Source of the DNA: Jaenimonas drosophilae
Lineage: Eukaryota; Euglenozoa; Kinetoplastea; Trypanosomatida; Trypanosomatidae
DNA length: 64,000 nucleotides
Reading direction: 5' to 3'
Assembly (NCBI GenBank): GCA_030849065.1
Contig: JASAON010001647.1
Coordinates: forward strand, 62,001-126,000
Part shown: in pieces, positions 27,825 to 41,800 of the stretch
How positions within the stretch are numbered: position 1 is the stretch's first letter
Layout: the number at the start of each line of letters is the position of its first letter
Notes under the pieces: model-generated
Seen by the model: only the letters and a program-made list of their open reading frames with translations
Databases searched by the model: none
What the model was told of the DNA's origin: nothing
Made by a program: the position numbers and the translations under genes

Positions 27825-28685
27825 GAGGTTGTCAAGGGCTACACAAAAAACAAAATGAAGATGGAAAGAAGATGATGCCGTTGATGAGATGCATCGCATA
27901 CATCATGGAAGTGAAAATCATTCACCCACACAATTGGTGTGTGAGCGAATAGTAGTGGCATGGTGTGTGGGTGGCACAGGTACATCCATTAATCATCCAC
28001 GATGGAGGAGGTGTTGTGCTCATCATCAGTCTCATCGTGTGTTAATGTCGGGAGAGAGGAGGATTGGAGCCCAACCACAAACACACACGTGGAGATGTCC
28101 GTGGAGAGGAGGATGACGAACCCTCCAACATTTTTCAGTAAAAGCAAGCCAGCCTCCTCCACCCCACAGAGACTGCCCTGATGATCATGATGCACGCAGC
28201 ACACAGCAACAACACATCCAACTTGATGCGGCCCCATACGAACATCACCCTATTGCTCAATGCGGGAGAACCATGTGCTGCCACGACGGCAAACGCGTGA
28301 AATGAGGGAGGCTGATGACGTTTTGTGTTTTTTTGATGAAAAAAAGGAGATGGCCAAAACAAGATATCTGTGTGTGGGTATAGGGAGGTGTGCGTACACG
28401 TGTGTGTGAGTGTAAATGGAAGAGGTGCCACCATCATCCACATTGGCACAAACACAAGAGAGATGAAAAAAGAAAAACGTTAGTGGGAAGACGGCATGCA
28501 GCGGATGCGGCAACAGAGATACACCGCGATCCTCGCTATCCTCCCAACCGAACCGGGACAGAGAGAGCGTTGATGATGCGCATAGATTCCGTATGCCATG
28601 TTGCGTCGCTGTTGCACATCCACCCCGAAATGAAAGGCCTAACGCATGTGTTTTGTTCTTGATGATGATGTTGGTGGTGCAGCAC
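27825..28685. other. 861-base intergenic gap, no gene supported
   Basis: Between the HAD phosphatase and transaldolase genes. It contains the acceptor above, an A-rich stretch on the plus strand at 28323-28346 (a minus-strand pyrimidine tract), CA/GT repeats around 28378-28410 and a (GAT)n run at 28661-28672. The minus-strand frame 28250-28960 overlaps the transaldolase gene out of frame and is a shadow. I see no RNA gene, but the size leaves room for one. Confidence 0.5.
27839..27876 (-). promoter_or_regulatory. Trans-splice acceptor of the HAD phosphatase gene
   Basis: Minus-strand pyrimidine tract (about 27847-27876) ending in TGTGTAG at 27840-27839; 14-nt 5' UTR before ATG 27824. Confidence 0.7.
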
Positions 28686-29678
28686 CTACAGCTTCTGACG
28701 GATGGCCGCCTCCAGCTTCTGCGTATCCTTGTGAAAGTTGCGGATGCCCTCGGCGAGCTTCTCCACCGCCATCGCATCTTCGTTGTGCATGAAGAGAAAG
28801 TCAGCCTGGGTGAGCTCCGGCAGCTTCGCCATCTTCTCACCGGGGGTGGCAGGGTTAAGCTTGCGAGTGAGGGTGGCGGTGCTCTTGGCGAGCTCCTCCA
28901 ACAGCTTCGGGGCGATGGTGAGCTTATCGCATCCGGCGAGCTCAATGATCTCCTGCGCATTGCGGAAGCTAGCCCCCATCACAATGGTGGCATAGCCGTG
29001 CTGTTTGTAGTAGTTATAGATCTTGGTGACTGAGACAACGCCAGGATCAGCGGCACCAACGAAGCTTGCCGCCTTCTCGGCCTCCGCCTTCTTGTACCAA
29101 TCCAGAATACGCCCCACAAACGGTGAGATGAGCGAGACCTTCGCCTGCGCACACGCCACGGCCTGCGCAAATGAAAAGAGCAGCGTCAGATTGCAGTTAA
29201 TCTTCTCCTGCTCCAGCACACGGGCGGCCTGGATGCCCTCCCAGGTGCTGGCGAGCTTCACGTAGATGCGTGAGCGCTGGATGCCCGCCTCCTCGTAGAG
29301 CTGAATGAGCAAACGTGCCTTGCTCACCATCTTGTTGGTATCAAAGGAGAGCTTGGCATCCACCTCGGTACTCACGCGGCCGGGTACCACCTTCAGGATC
29401 TCCAGGCCGAAGCTCACCGTGAGCTTATCCATGGCCAACTCCAGCACCGCCTCCTTCTCATCCGCGCAGGTGTAGAAGGACTTGTAGGTGGCGATGTTCT
29501 TCTTGGCGAAGGCAATGGCATCATTCACGATGTGCTGGTACTGTGGCAGCTGAGAGCCGGCGAGAACCAAGGATGGGTTTGTGGTGGCGTCTTCGGGCTT
29601 AAACTGGGCGAGGAGGCCAAAATCGGCGGTGTCGGCGACCACCATCGTCATGGACTTGAGCTGATCGAGGGCAGACAT
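28686..29678 (-). CDS. Transaldolase
   Basis: Pentose-phosphate-pathway enzyme moving a dihydroxyacetone unit between sugar phosphates. At 330 residues it is close to the usual 315-335. Visible family blocks: ATTNPSL near the N-terminus, the Schiff-base lysine in [15 protein letters not shown], then [26 protein letters not shown], and [10 protein letters not shown] before the C-terminal helices. It has no low-complexity runs, unlike its neighbours. The C-terminus is RQKL, which resembles but does not match a peroxisome/glycosome signal (Ser/Ala/Cys-Lys-Leu), so glycosomal location is open. ATG 29678 begins MSALDQLK. The upstream open frame crosses a (TG)n and (CAA)n region and is not conserved. 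Confidence 0.95.
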   Translation of the reverse strand: MSALDQLKSMTMVVADTADFGLLAQFKPEDATTNPSLVLAGSQLPQYQHIVNDAIAFAKKNIATYKSFYTCADEKEAVLELAMDKLTVSFGLEILKVVPGRVSTEVDAKLSFDTNKMVSKARLLIQLYEEAGIQRSRIYVKLASTWEGIQAARVLEQEKINCNLTLLFSFAQAVACAQAKVSLISPFVGRILDWYKKAEAEKAASFVGAADPGVVSVTKIYNYYKQHGYATIVMGASFRNAQEIIELAGCDKLTIAPKLLEELAKSTATLTRKLNPATPGEKMAKLPELTQADFLFMHNEDAMAVEKLAEGIRNFHKDTQKLEAAIRQKL

Positions 29679-29731
29679 GATGTGGATGTGTGTTGTTGTT
29701 GTTGTTGCGTTAGTGGGAAGTAGAGTGATGG

Positions 29732-29766
29732 CTTGTGAAGAAGATGAGGAAAGAGAAGAATGATGA
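29732..29766 (-). promoter_or_regulatory. Probable trans-splice acceptor of transaldolase
   Basis: Minus-strand TTCTTCTCTTTCCTCATCTT tract (about 29738-29762) ending in CACAAG at 29733-29732; 5' UTR about 53 nt to ATG 29678. Confidence 0.6.
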
Positions 29767-29788
29767 TGATGATGGATGCACGCATTGA

Positions 29789-29808
29789 TGTGTGTGTGTG
29801 TGTGTGTG
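29789..29808. repeat. (TG)10 microsatellite
   Basis: Dinucleotide run between the transaldolase acceptor and the end of the VPS13 gene. Confidence 0.85.
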
Positions 29809-29876
29809 TCACGTACAAATTCTGCAACGTGAAGATGAATCACCCACTCCCCCAATGTGTTGTGTGTGTGGCTATA

Positions 29877-32800
29877 TCAATGCGCAGAACTCACTGCGTC
29901 TGACCCCGCAACAACGGTCTTGTTGCTGCTGGTGGTGATGCGCTCCACTGGGCGTTGCCACGCTCGCCGGCGCAGCTTCGCTCGGCCACCTTCTGGCTCC
30001 GTTGGCAGCTCCACCCAGCCACTCCCACTCTGTGTCGCGGCCACCTTCCACGGCCCCGCCCATCGCCACCCAACTGGCGGCGCAACAGCCTCCTTGCCAT
30101 CAATGGCACAGCCACGATGATCCTGCCACGCCGGGCAGTCGGGCGGCAGCCACGACTTAACCCAGCCCAAGAGAGGTGCGCGTCGCTCCAGCTCATACAC
30201 CTCCACAACGGAGGTGGAGGGAGGCTCCGGTGGTGCGCTGCTCATCGTTGCCGATGATCTCCGCGATGGCGGAGGCGGCAACAGCGCATGACGGTGATGA
30301 GGAGGATGCGTTGGTGGGGCAGCGCTCACCATTCCTGCTCCAGGGGCTGCAGGTCCGCGGGTAAGTGGTACACGTGGCCCCTCGCCCTCCTCGCGTGGTG
30401 ATACCTCCACCACGCCAGGTAGTGCGTAGGCAACGAGAGGCTCCTCCGCTCCGGCATCCATGTTTCTCATAACCTCCTCCGTGCCAACGCTTGTGGTCAT
30501 TGGTGAAGGAACGAAGTGGCTGGAGGGGGGTCGGCGTGAGAGGGCACGGCCCGCCACTAAATGATGTGCCGCAGCGCTGGCGCTGTACGGGAGCGGCTCC
30601 ACCAACGTTGCCCAACGTCGGCGACGCAGGCGCGCCGTTTCTGGCGCCGTTGTGCGGCGAAACGGTCCGGCAGAGGTGGCGGCATAGCTCCAACCATCGT
30701 GCGTAGTGTGCCGGCGATCCATGGACCACGCCGAACGTGCCAGACGCACACCATGAAACATCACCTCCTCCGGCTTACCGGCGTCCCAGGCTGGAGGATC
30801 CCCGTCGCCGCGGAGGTTGGTCCATGCGTATCGCCCGGTGCGGAGATCAATGCGCTGCGTCTCGCGGGTGGAGCGCACAGCCCCGAGCGGGCCAACGGCG
30901 CCACCTGCAAGGAAAACACGCGGCTCACGCAAACGTGTGGTGGGCGGGAGGTAGCGCTCATCGACGAGCTGTGCCATCGTCCCGGTGGAGCGCGCCACAT
31001 CGGAGAGGAGGCCCGCGGCTGGGCTCGCAATCGCACCGAGCAAGCCTTGCGCGGTGCCCTTCACGAAGCCAGCGGCCCCGCCCTCCGCCACCCCCTCCAT
31101 CGGGCGCTGCACGACCCCACGCAGCCCCCGCACGAGACCCGCATACGTGCCAAGACTCCTCCGCTCCTGCTCCGATACCCCACCACCCAGTGAGAGCAAA
31201 CGTGCGCCGCTCTCACTGAGGTTCGCCATGGCCGCCAAACTGGCCGCCGTCATGTCGTGCAACATGCCAACCGAGGCGGAGGCGAGACCTTCGGCGAAGG
31301 CCTTTGGGGATGTGAGAATGCCCTGCACAGGATCCTTGAAGCAGCGCACCGCACCGCTCTGCAAGGCCGAGGCCAGCTTCAGCGGAGCACCAATCAATGG
31401 GAGAGAGCTGGCGTACTGCAGCAGCACACCGTGGAGCTGGGCGAGGAGCACCTCCACGTAGCTCGCGCGGAGCCACGCACCAAATAAAGAAAGGCGGCCA
31501 TCCCAGCGCAGACGAACGAGACCCGGGGCGGTGATCATGATGTCGGAGCAGGATGCCATCAATCGCGCCAAGAGGGCGGCGTGGCGGCTCGAGAGGCTCT
31601 CCTCGACGAAGGCGCGCATCTCGTCGTCCATCGGCTCCCGACTGAGCCACAAACGCAGCTGAAGCGGATTGATGATGATGCGGCGGAGTACAAGATGCAG
31701 AGGTGGTGAGGCAGGGATAGGCGGAGGCACATCATCCTCCATCGAACTGGCACCGATCCGACGCACTCCTTCTCCACGGACATCCACATCATCCCCATCA
31801 TCATCATCATCATCATCATGGGGGCGGATGTGGTTGGCCTCGAGGCTTTGCACGAAGCGAGCCAGCGCGACGAGTAGTACATCCGAGACGCGGAGGGCAA
31901 TGGGGAGCACATCAACACGCACCTCATCCAAACACAACATCTGCGGATGATGCAGGCCCGGGAGGAGGTCGCGCACCACACAACACGCCACCGCAGACTC
32001 CTCCGACGATCGCCGGATAGAAAAGAGTGCGGCTGGATAATGAGGCACCTCCTCCACCTCATTATCCACTTGGAAGTTGGTGATGGAAGCCGACCACCGC
32101 TCGCGTGTTGCTTCGCGCTGCCATGATAATCGCAGCTCCATCGCCACGGCATGAAGGAGTTCCTGGCCTGGCATAACCACCGAAAGAGAAAGGAGAGCCA
32201 CCGCAACCTGCAGAGTGAAGGGGGTGGCGGGGGCAGCATTGAGATGCAGAAGTTGTGGCCTCAATGACGATGAAGATGATGGTGCCTCCAGCGTATTCCC
32301 ACGCACCTCCACGAGATGGCGGCCGCCTGCGGTGTAGCTTGCCTTCACCTCAATCACCGGAGCCTTGGTCGTGTTGGTCTCGCAATCCACGGCCTTTGTT
32401 GGCTCACCTTCCTTCTCTGCTCTCGTGCAACGTGCTACATCCATGAAGTAGTGGTGTGCCACAACCGACTCCGCTGAAGGATGCACCTCCTCCAGCAGCT
32501 CCATTTCCACCACCGTCGTGATGCTCGCATCCAGCATGAGCGGCGCACGGCATCCTGGCGCCACCTCCGCCATCAACCGACGTGGGCACTGCACCGAGAC
32601 GTCCAGCACACGCAGCGTGAAACAAGATCGGTTGATGACATCATAGGGATGATGCGGTGCATCTTCCAGGGTGAGATACGTGCACGCACCACGTGCGGCG
32701 AGCGAGCACTCCACGTAGGCACCTCCACCTCCTTCGTAACTGGGTTGTGTTGCTGCGTAGAGCAGCACACGGGCTGACTGAATCGCCTCTAACGAGAGTG

Positions 32801-35800
32801 GCGTGCCATAGCGCTGATCCTCGAGACCAAGGACGATGCTGGCGCAGAGCTCCCCACGAATCGATGGCAACGCCAGCAGTGCTGCCGATGTGTGGGCCTC
32901 CACACGCAGCGCGCAGCTCGCCAAGGCGGCCGCTGTCGTGGGTGTGGTGGCCTCCAGCGGCGTACTGGGCTCATTTGCAATGCCATCATCATTCCCCTCC
33001 GCTGGCGCAGCGCACGAAGGCAGTAGGCCCTCTCGCGCCGCCGCAATGATGCGTGGAGCAGCTGGCGTGGTTGGAATCACGTAGAGGGGCCGAAGACTGC
33101 GATTCACGATCATCCAACGTGGGGTGATGAGAACGTACATGGATCCATCACTGCCCAGTGTGCTTTGGTAGGCCAAGTGAAAGGTCGTAGGACGGACCTC
33201 TGTGCTGCTGCTGTTGCTGTTGCTGTTAGTGGCGGTTTTGGGGGTTGATGAGATTTCCTCGAGAAGAATGAGGCCATGCTGAAGTGCATGTAGAGGAATG
33301 CGCTTCGCCGAGGTACTTCCATGATATACATTCACGCACAGCTCGTTTGTGTTGCTGCCCTGCGACGCGGCGGATGAGGTGGCAGGTAGGCCAATCTTCA
33401 TATCTGGCGGCAGCTCCGCGAAGCAGGGCCGCTCCTTCGCCAACACCACATCGCCATTCGCATCGCACTCGCGGATCGTGAGCCGCAGTGGTGTGGCGTT
33501 CCTCACGATGAAGGGGCTCATGATGGAGAAGCACGTGTCGTGGCGGCTGAGGCGGAGGTTCATGACTTGTGGTGATGGGCCATCACTGCGTAGGCAGCAC
33601 ATGTGCGACCACGACGTCGTGGATGAGGTGCCAGACCAACTCATGGCATCCGACTCATACATCTCCACACCAACATCGGCATCATCGTGATTGTTCTTGG
33701 ACGCACCACCGCTGCCATAGACGGCAAGTCGTACACGCATGGTGATACATACCGACGTCAGGCTGTGTGGGCCAACAAAGAAGGGCAGAGAGGCTTGCAC
33801 GTTGGGCTCAACCACAATTGGATGTGTGCGTTGAAGCTGCTCCGTCATGCGCCGATCAGCATCACGGCCACGGCTCAGAGATATCTCCACCACGTAGGGA
33901 AGTTGGTTGTGCAGAGTGAGGGGTGCCTCAACCAGGATGTCGTAGCATGGCACACCAGCGCGCAGACCTGCATCGAGTGTAGTGAGGTGCAGCTCCACGG
34001 GTGTGGGCCCACCATCGTGTGCCACACTTGTTGTGCTGCACGAACGGGTGCGCAGGAGGCTCTCCAAGCTCAAGCCAACAGTGGATGGTGCCGATGCATC
34101 CTCCTCCTTTTCTTCGTCTTGCTTGTTGTTGTTTGGGATGGGCTGCACCAACAGCGCGGCACGATGATTGACGGTGCTGGGGAGGTAGGCCCACTCGCCA
34201 GCCTCCACATCGGCCATGCCACGCGCGAAGCGCACACGGCAGTGAAGGCGATTGATGATGCGCACCAAGCTCTCTGTGGCGGCATGAATTGGATAGATGG
34301 AGAGACGAACACGTCGTTGCGCAACAGATGACGTTGATGATGATGTGTGTGGTGAATGAAGGCTAAGGTGTGCGGCCAGCACCACACCAGGCCCACGTGC
34401 GTAGCGTGGCGGCGCACGAAGGGAGCATGGAATGGCCTCCTCCTCATCCTCAACCGCTCCACCGGTATGACATAGATGGAGCATCATCACCGACTCTGAT
34501 GCAATGATGGTGGTGGCAGACTTCCCGGGCGGCACGGTGGTGTTCGTGCATGGCACATGAAGCGTGGAGCTCGTGGCGTTGCGCAGAAGCACCTCAGCAT
34601 AGGGTAGCGGTGCGCGTCGTGGAGCCGAGACAATGCCCTTAGCTGCAGAAGCTGATGTGCATCGATTCTCCGCCTGACACGCATCCTCCCACAAGCCGGA
34701 GAGGGTGGCGAGGCCATGTGGTGAGCAACAAAACATGCAACGAGGGAAGCTGAGGCGGTAGTTGGCAGATGATCCATCCACGACCACATCGAGATGCTCC
34801 ACGACGGGTTCCCACATGGCGCACGAGAAGCTAAACACGTGGGCGGATATTTGCCCCTCGACGTGCGCATCGCCCGCAGCCTCGCGACGTGCTCGTGCGT
34901 TGCGCAGCGCCACCTGCGCAAAGAGTGCGGGTGAGCCTAACAACAAGACGTCCACCTCACGCACATCCACGTGCATGTCAGCGGTCGCGAGAAGCTGGCC
35001 GAATCCGTTGCTCTCACCGAGGCAACACGCAGAGCACCACCGGCCCACAGACTCCTCCTCCTCCTCATCCTCTTCATCCGCCGCATTGTTGCGTGTAGGC
35101 TTCTCTGTGAGCGTGGCGAGGCCGATAGCACCACATCGTGTGCAATCGCCTGCCGTCGCAGCCAACACGAGCGGCACCAACGCCTCCGACTCCAGCACGA
35201 CGGGCACGGGCGCCACATCGCGCCAACGCACCACTGCTCGGGGCGTGGATGCCTCGTTAGCCATCACCTCTTCCTCATCCTCATCAACGTTGCCAATCTG
35301 CAGCGCCGCGAGGCAGTCGTGCACGCCGCGGATGAGGTGCCCCACATGGCTCATGCGCACAGTGAGAGAAACAACATCCATGGCGAGCTCCACGTGGAGC
35401 CGGCCACCCTCGGCAGAGAGGTTGGCCTCCAACGTCGTGGGCAGCAACACGTGCTCTTCACACGTGCCCGTACGTAGGCCCACCACCTGCACACCGCCAC
35501 TGCTGCGCGTGTAGCGGCCATCCTCTAGCTCACCCGCCCACTGCGCCGCCACAGACATGTGCAGCGAGAGTGGCACGTTGGTGCTGCCGCCATCCAAACA
35601 CAAGCGCACCGAGACTTCCCGGCTGCGCATGGAGAATAGCACCTGAACCGCTGGCCGCGCAGCCACACCCCGACGTGTTGTGCCGCCACCACTTCCGCGG
35701 CCAATCACCACCGCGCCAGAAGATGGCAGCTCCATTGTCGTTCCCGCCCCAACTACGCCGCTCTCGGCGAGTGACGCACGTCCCGCGAACAACTTCACAA

Positions 35801-38800
35801 TGCGGCACGTGCTCTCTACGTGAAGGGCCGTTGCGGGGCCAAAACGCACAAAGGAGGAGAGGCTCACCATGCACGGCAGCACCACACTGCCATTGATGAT
35901 CGTCAGGTCGCAGCCGTCGTCTAGGATGATCTGCGGCGAGGGAGGCCCTCTGAGGAGGAGCTGGTTGTGGTTGAGATCGAGCACGTAGCAACACGCACCG
36001 TCGGCACCCTGGGAGATGTGCAGCACCTGCCACGCCTCGAGCTGGAGGTCGCGCTCCAGCACCACTCGTGTGGCGGGGCCGCAGATGCGCAAGGCCGCCA
36101 TCGGGCGAGAGGGGCGGCAGAGGAGCTTCTCATAGTAGGGCTGCAGCAGCAGCTCGTGTGCGTCAGCGAGAATGCGTGGGGCAAAGCTAAGCGCGCACCG
36201 CTCCACCTCCACCGAGGCGTCGTTGAGATGCATCGCGGGGCCGCCCTCTAACGTTGTTGTTGTTGGCACTTCTGGAGCGGATAATGATGTGGCTTCCTCT
36301 TCGGCACTGAGCGGAGGGACACCACTCTGGAGCGAGATGCGCAACGCATCCATGGCCAACACCTCCGTCGTGTGCCCCTCCTCCACATGGACCACACGCA
36401 CACATCGCACCGTCGCCAGGAGAGATGAGCGCGACGCAGTGGTGGTGATGGAGGAGGAGGCTGGAGAGGCTGCCACACAAGCCTGCGATGTGGTGCTGCT
36501 GCAGCGGAGCTCCACCTCCTCCACCTGCGCGGAAAAAACGTCGGCGATGTTGGTGCTCATCCTCGCCAGACTCACGTGCAGCTCCAATGGGATCGATGGA
36601 GGTGCCGTGCGCACCACACTCCGGCCAGTACTTTGCGCAGGTGGTGCGGAGATGGTGCTTGCGTTGGCCAAGCTCGCCGCAGTGAAGGTGACGGGGGTGG
36701 GCTGACGTAGCGAAACGATGGATGGGCGCCGTGGTGGGAGGCCCAGGGGCTGCCGTTCCTTGTTTCCCTCACTGGGGTTGGCGGCTGCGTTGGTGGTGAT
36801 GGTGGCAGCTGGTGCGCCACCTTGGCTCGCCGCACGTGATCCAAAGGAAGCGTTGGAGCGATATGATGCTCGACGACGTCGTGGATGATGATGGCCAGAA
36901 ATGCTGCCATCCTCGGCACCTCCCGGCCCACACTCGCCCTGTGCCGCCACCACCACCGCACCGCTGAGGAGGCCAGCGAGGCTCAGCAACAACGCCACTT
37001 GCTCCTTCGTGAGGTTAACGGCCAAGGGGGGCAGTGCAACACACAACTCCGCCGGTGTTGGTGGCATGTGGATGGAGGTGGAGGCGGAGACGGAGTTGGT
37101 TGGGCTCGCGGTGGTGGTGCGTCGCGGGCACGCATACATCACGTTGAGAGCCTCCTCGCGGTGAAACGCGCTCTGCTGAAGGATGAAGATGCGCAACTGA
37201 TCCGTCGTGAGGCGCAGCGTATCGAAGGTGGTGTTGCTCTCTGTGCGCACATCGCTGATGATGATGATGTTGCCCAAGTTGATATCCACGGAGTTGGCGG
37301 AGGTGGCCTCCTCAACGAGACGCACGTGTTGGTTCTGAATGCGGAGGTCCAAGGATGGGAGAGGATCGAGCCACAACGGCCACCCCGACGATGATGCAGC
37401 TGTTGTTGCTGCTGCGGTTGGGGTGAGGGGTGCGAGACTGCGAGTGCTACCGCCACCAACTCCGCGGTGGTGGGTGCTGTAGTGGCCGCTGCGGAGCTCG
37501 CGTGTGCGATCGCCAACGAGGATGATGGTCTCTGATACGACGGCCTGGATGGAAGAGAGAATGGCGGGCACCACAACATAGCTCATCGGGCCCATCACAA
37601 GGCGCACCTGCGGCCGTGGAGGCTCCACCGTCGCTTCTCCTTCACTCTGTGTTGGTGCCTGAGTGGTGGTGTTGTTGTGATGAGAGATGTGCAGCTCCAT
37701 CCACGGCTGTGTTGGTTGAGTTGTGCTCGTCGCATCAGCAGCATCGCCATCCCTGGCAACGGCATAAATGATGTCGGGATAGCGTGTGTTGGTGGAGAAG
37801 CGATCGTGCATCACGAGACTTGGCAGGGTGAGGCCGAGCTCCTCCAACACCGCCCCCACAGTGGCATGGGCGGCAATGCGTGGAAGACGGAGCAAGGCCA
37901 CGTCTTTGCCACTACGTTGCACCAAGCGTATCTGAAACTCTTCACACTCACACTGAGCGTGGAGCATCGATGTGGTGTTGTCGGGATTGATGGTGGAGGT
38001 TGTGCTCTCCTCGCTGGCGTCGGGGATGAGGTGCTGCATGGCAAGGATGAGGTTGGCCAGACCCGCAACACCTTTCGGTATCACCGCCACACTCATCACG
38101 CCTAGATGGATGCCGAGATCGGTGCGCTGCCCCTCGACGCTCATCTCCACCGCAATCGCCGTGGATGGGGAGGAGGTCGCTGCAGCCGTTGGCGTTGATC
38201 CAGCCTTGGGGCCCAGCGTCAGGAGCGCACGTGTTGTGAAGTGCTCGAGCACCCGCACACTCATCAAGCTTGCACGGAGCATCGTTGATGATGATGATGG
38301 CATGTCAAGCTGCAGATTCAGGTCGGTGGCCAGGACGGTGTGGGAGTTTATATCTACGATGTCGTGGAGGGCGATGGTTAGAGCCTCGAGATGGAGCACC
38401 ACGTGGCGGCATGGTACGATGGATGGTGTGGCTGCCACCTCCACCTCCACGGCGGGTGCCAAGGCTAGGCAATGGTAGTAGGGCGATGCTGGTGTGGCGA
38501 GGCTGCCACGAAGTACGCGCTGCAGTCGCTCCACCTCGGTGTAGTGGATCATCACCATGGCACGATCCAGGTGTACGTCTGCCCGCTCCACCCCATCTCC
38601 GCCACGCGCGAGACGTGCCGTGATGGAGGTGCGCTCAATCACCTCGGGTACGGCCAAATCTGTCAGCCGCACCACAGCCCCAACCACCATCGAAGATGCT
38701 GATGCTCTGCCGCTTTCATCCTTGCGTGGAAGCAGGGTCAGTGCAACACGCACGCGTTCCATCCGTGCCTCCACATAATTAGAGCGGCGGTGATGGCGAT

Positions 38801-41800
38801 CCAAGTTGTCAGAAGTAAGAATGAAACGTGGCTGATGCATGCGTACGTGAATCGCCCACGGCTGCAACGACGTGGAGGTGGAGGCATCGCCCACAGACAC
38901 AACCGAAACAGCGGATGCAGAAGAAGTGGTGGCAGGAACTGTGGTGAGCTCCGTCACGAGCTGATACATCATCATCACAGGCTCCGAAGGGGAGCCAAAG
39001 TAGTGCAGCAGGCCCATGAGCTGTGGTGGTGCCATCAATACCTCCCACGCACTGAGCGTCGCACGCAACACCTGCCGACGTGCATCCTCCTCCAGCTGAA
39101 GATGGAGGTGTATAACCTCCACATCATCGCCCGCGCTGGAGGTGAGAGATGCCCCTGCGGTGGCGTGGCGCAACAACCCTCCTCCTCCTCCACCACTTGG
39201 TACGCTGGGAAAGACCTCCGCAGCGGTAAGGCTCCCGCCCGCGGCCATCATCATCTCGTCTCCCGGGAGCGTGGTTGGAGAGTGTTCGGTGGTGGCTGGG
39301 CTGCCAGCCTCATCCTCCCGCGCTGAAGGAAGCATCGAGGAGAGCCCATCGAGGCCGCCGCGACGTTTGGTGAAGATGGTGGAGCCGGAGAGGCCATCAA
39401 TGAGCTCGACGTGCTGCACACGCAGCGCGATGCGTGTGGAGGGGCTGAGGGCAGCCACATCCACCAAGACGGAGGAGAGGTGTGCCTCCAGGATGCGATC
39501 GCCACTGGTACTGAAGAAAGGTACGTGGATGGATGGGGCGGTGAGGAGTACGCGGAGATGTCGGGGGCCATCCGTGGTGCTGGGCGTTGCGTTGGGCTGA
39601 GATGATGGCGTTGGTGCTGAAACGAGGTTCGAGCGGCAGAGGAGGTCGTACAACATGCGCCACTGATGAGTGATGGCAAACCGTCTGATGGCTAAGTCGG
39701 CGGAGAGAACCGAAACTCGCAGCAACTCCATGCTCTGCGGTGCATCACCATTGCCATCCTGCTCCACAGATGGCAGCGTTGGTGGTGGTGGCGGGGGGAG
39801 GTCTGCCAACGTGAGTGCCTCGGTGCCGCTCATAGATGCCATCATCATATCGGCCTCGCCAGGCTCCGCACTCGCCAAGGCGGTTGGCCGGATGCCAAAG
39901 TCGCTCATCAAGATGCTCCGCGTCGTGAGTGTATCACCGTACTTCATGGATCCCTCCTCCACCACAAGCAGGGCAGGCGAAGAAAAAGAGATGCTGTTGT
40001 TGTTGGTGTTGGTGTTGGTGGCTGCTGCGCCGGATGATGGCTCCGCGCCACGACCGCACGACGCCCGTGCATCGAGCACCTCCAACACACTCCATCGCAG
40101 CTGCGTTTGGTTGCCAACACCAGACCACACCGCGCTGACTCCGGCAGCGTTGAGCTCCACCGCGGCGCCAGCCTCGGCACGCATCGCATCATCCACATCG
40201 CGAAGAAGAAAACGCAGGCGCGCAATCTTGGCGGCGACGCAGAGGTTGGGCTCCTCCCGGTACGAGAGGTGATGCGTGGTGGTGGTATCTGCCCTCGCGG
40301 TGAGGCCCTCCGGATCTTGATGGCGTTGTTCGTGTGTCGGCGAGGCCCACTCCACCGCTGCCGATGGGCCGGGCGGGGCCGCGACGCTTTCGGAAGGCGC
40401 CACCGCCCCACGCGCCTGCACGCCGCGGAGGAGCTCCACCAACCCCGCCACCTCTGTCGCTGACATGGCGAGCGCGAGCTCCTCGCTCCTCACGTCGAGC
40501 TGCCGCACATCATCGGAGAGCGGATCGAGCGGCCGACGTATTGCCAGCTCCACAAAGGCGTGTGGCTGGAGCAGCTCTGCCGCCGCACTTGCGGAGGATG
40601 TCTGGGACGTCAAGGCCATCTCGCGCAGAGAGATGTTGGTGGATTCATGGCCGCCATGCATAATATTCAGGCTGTTTTGCACCACAACATGGCTCATGGA
40701 GGCGGTGAAGATGGCCGAGTCGCCATCCCGCGCATCCACGGGCACCGCCACGCGGCAGTCGTGCGCCACCACACGCAAACTCATCAGCAACGGCGGTGGC
40801 CGATGCACGGGCGGAAGACGGCGGCCGTTGTAGAGCGGTCGGCTGGCCACCTCCATCACACGCACAAGAAAGCCCGAGGTGCAGTAGGCGTGGAGGAGGA
40901 GGATGGAGTGCGGGTCCATGACGATGCGGCTGCTGCCCAGCTCCACATCGAGTGCGCATGAATAGCGCAGATCATTAGGGTTGGCGAGGTGCCGCTCTCC
41001 ATCCTCCTCCACAAAGAGTGCCATCACGGGCTTGGCGCGACGATAGCCCAGCGACACGTGTGGCATCATCCCCGTGCTCGTGGAGGTGATACTGGTATTC
41101 AGCACCTCGGGCAGCCCACCACGGCAGCTCCGCTCGAGACTTGTTGGTTGGCGGTTGAAGAAGGCGGAGGTGGTGAGCGGGCTGGCTGACACAACGGGCG
41201 AGAGCACCGAGCGACTTGGTGTGGGGGAGAGGCTCGCGCTCGAGGTGCGACTGACGGAGCTCCCGCGGTGGTAGGAGGTATCATCGCCCGTGGTGTGGCG
41301 GCTATGAGCGTGTGGGGTGTAGTGCAGCACCGTTGAAAAACGTGGGTGAAGAGGGAAGCTCTCGGCTAGTTGGAGGCTAACTTGGCCAATGGAGGCGTTG
41401 GCCTCCATCGTCACCGCGCGACGGCTCATGCGAAGATTCACGTCGGTGGCGGAGGCGATGGCGAAGAGCGTGTCATGGGCGTCGATGGTGCCATCGGCGG
41501 CACGACGGCGGTTGTAGAGCTCCACGTGGTGGGTGCCCTCCATGGAGAGCTTGAGATGCACCACGGGGAGGTCTGGGGTGCGGCATTGCTTTTGCATATA
41601 GAGAAGCTGCCGGCGAAGTTCTACATCGCTGCCCACATCCTCCTCCTCCATCCCTCCATCATCATCGTCATCCAGATCGCGGATCGTCGTCGTGGCAACC
41701 AAGGGGGATTGCGCAGAGTTAGCCCCCGCGTACCCGCCATCCTGCATCACTGACATCACCACGTTGGAGAGATCCACGACATGTTCGAGCATCTCCGTGA

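Noticed and set aside
39626..39636. GGTTCGAGCGG, similar to a tRNA B box
   Set aside because: Lies inside the VPS13 coding region with no A box or cloverleaf around it.
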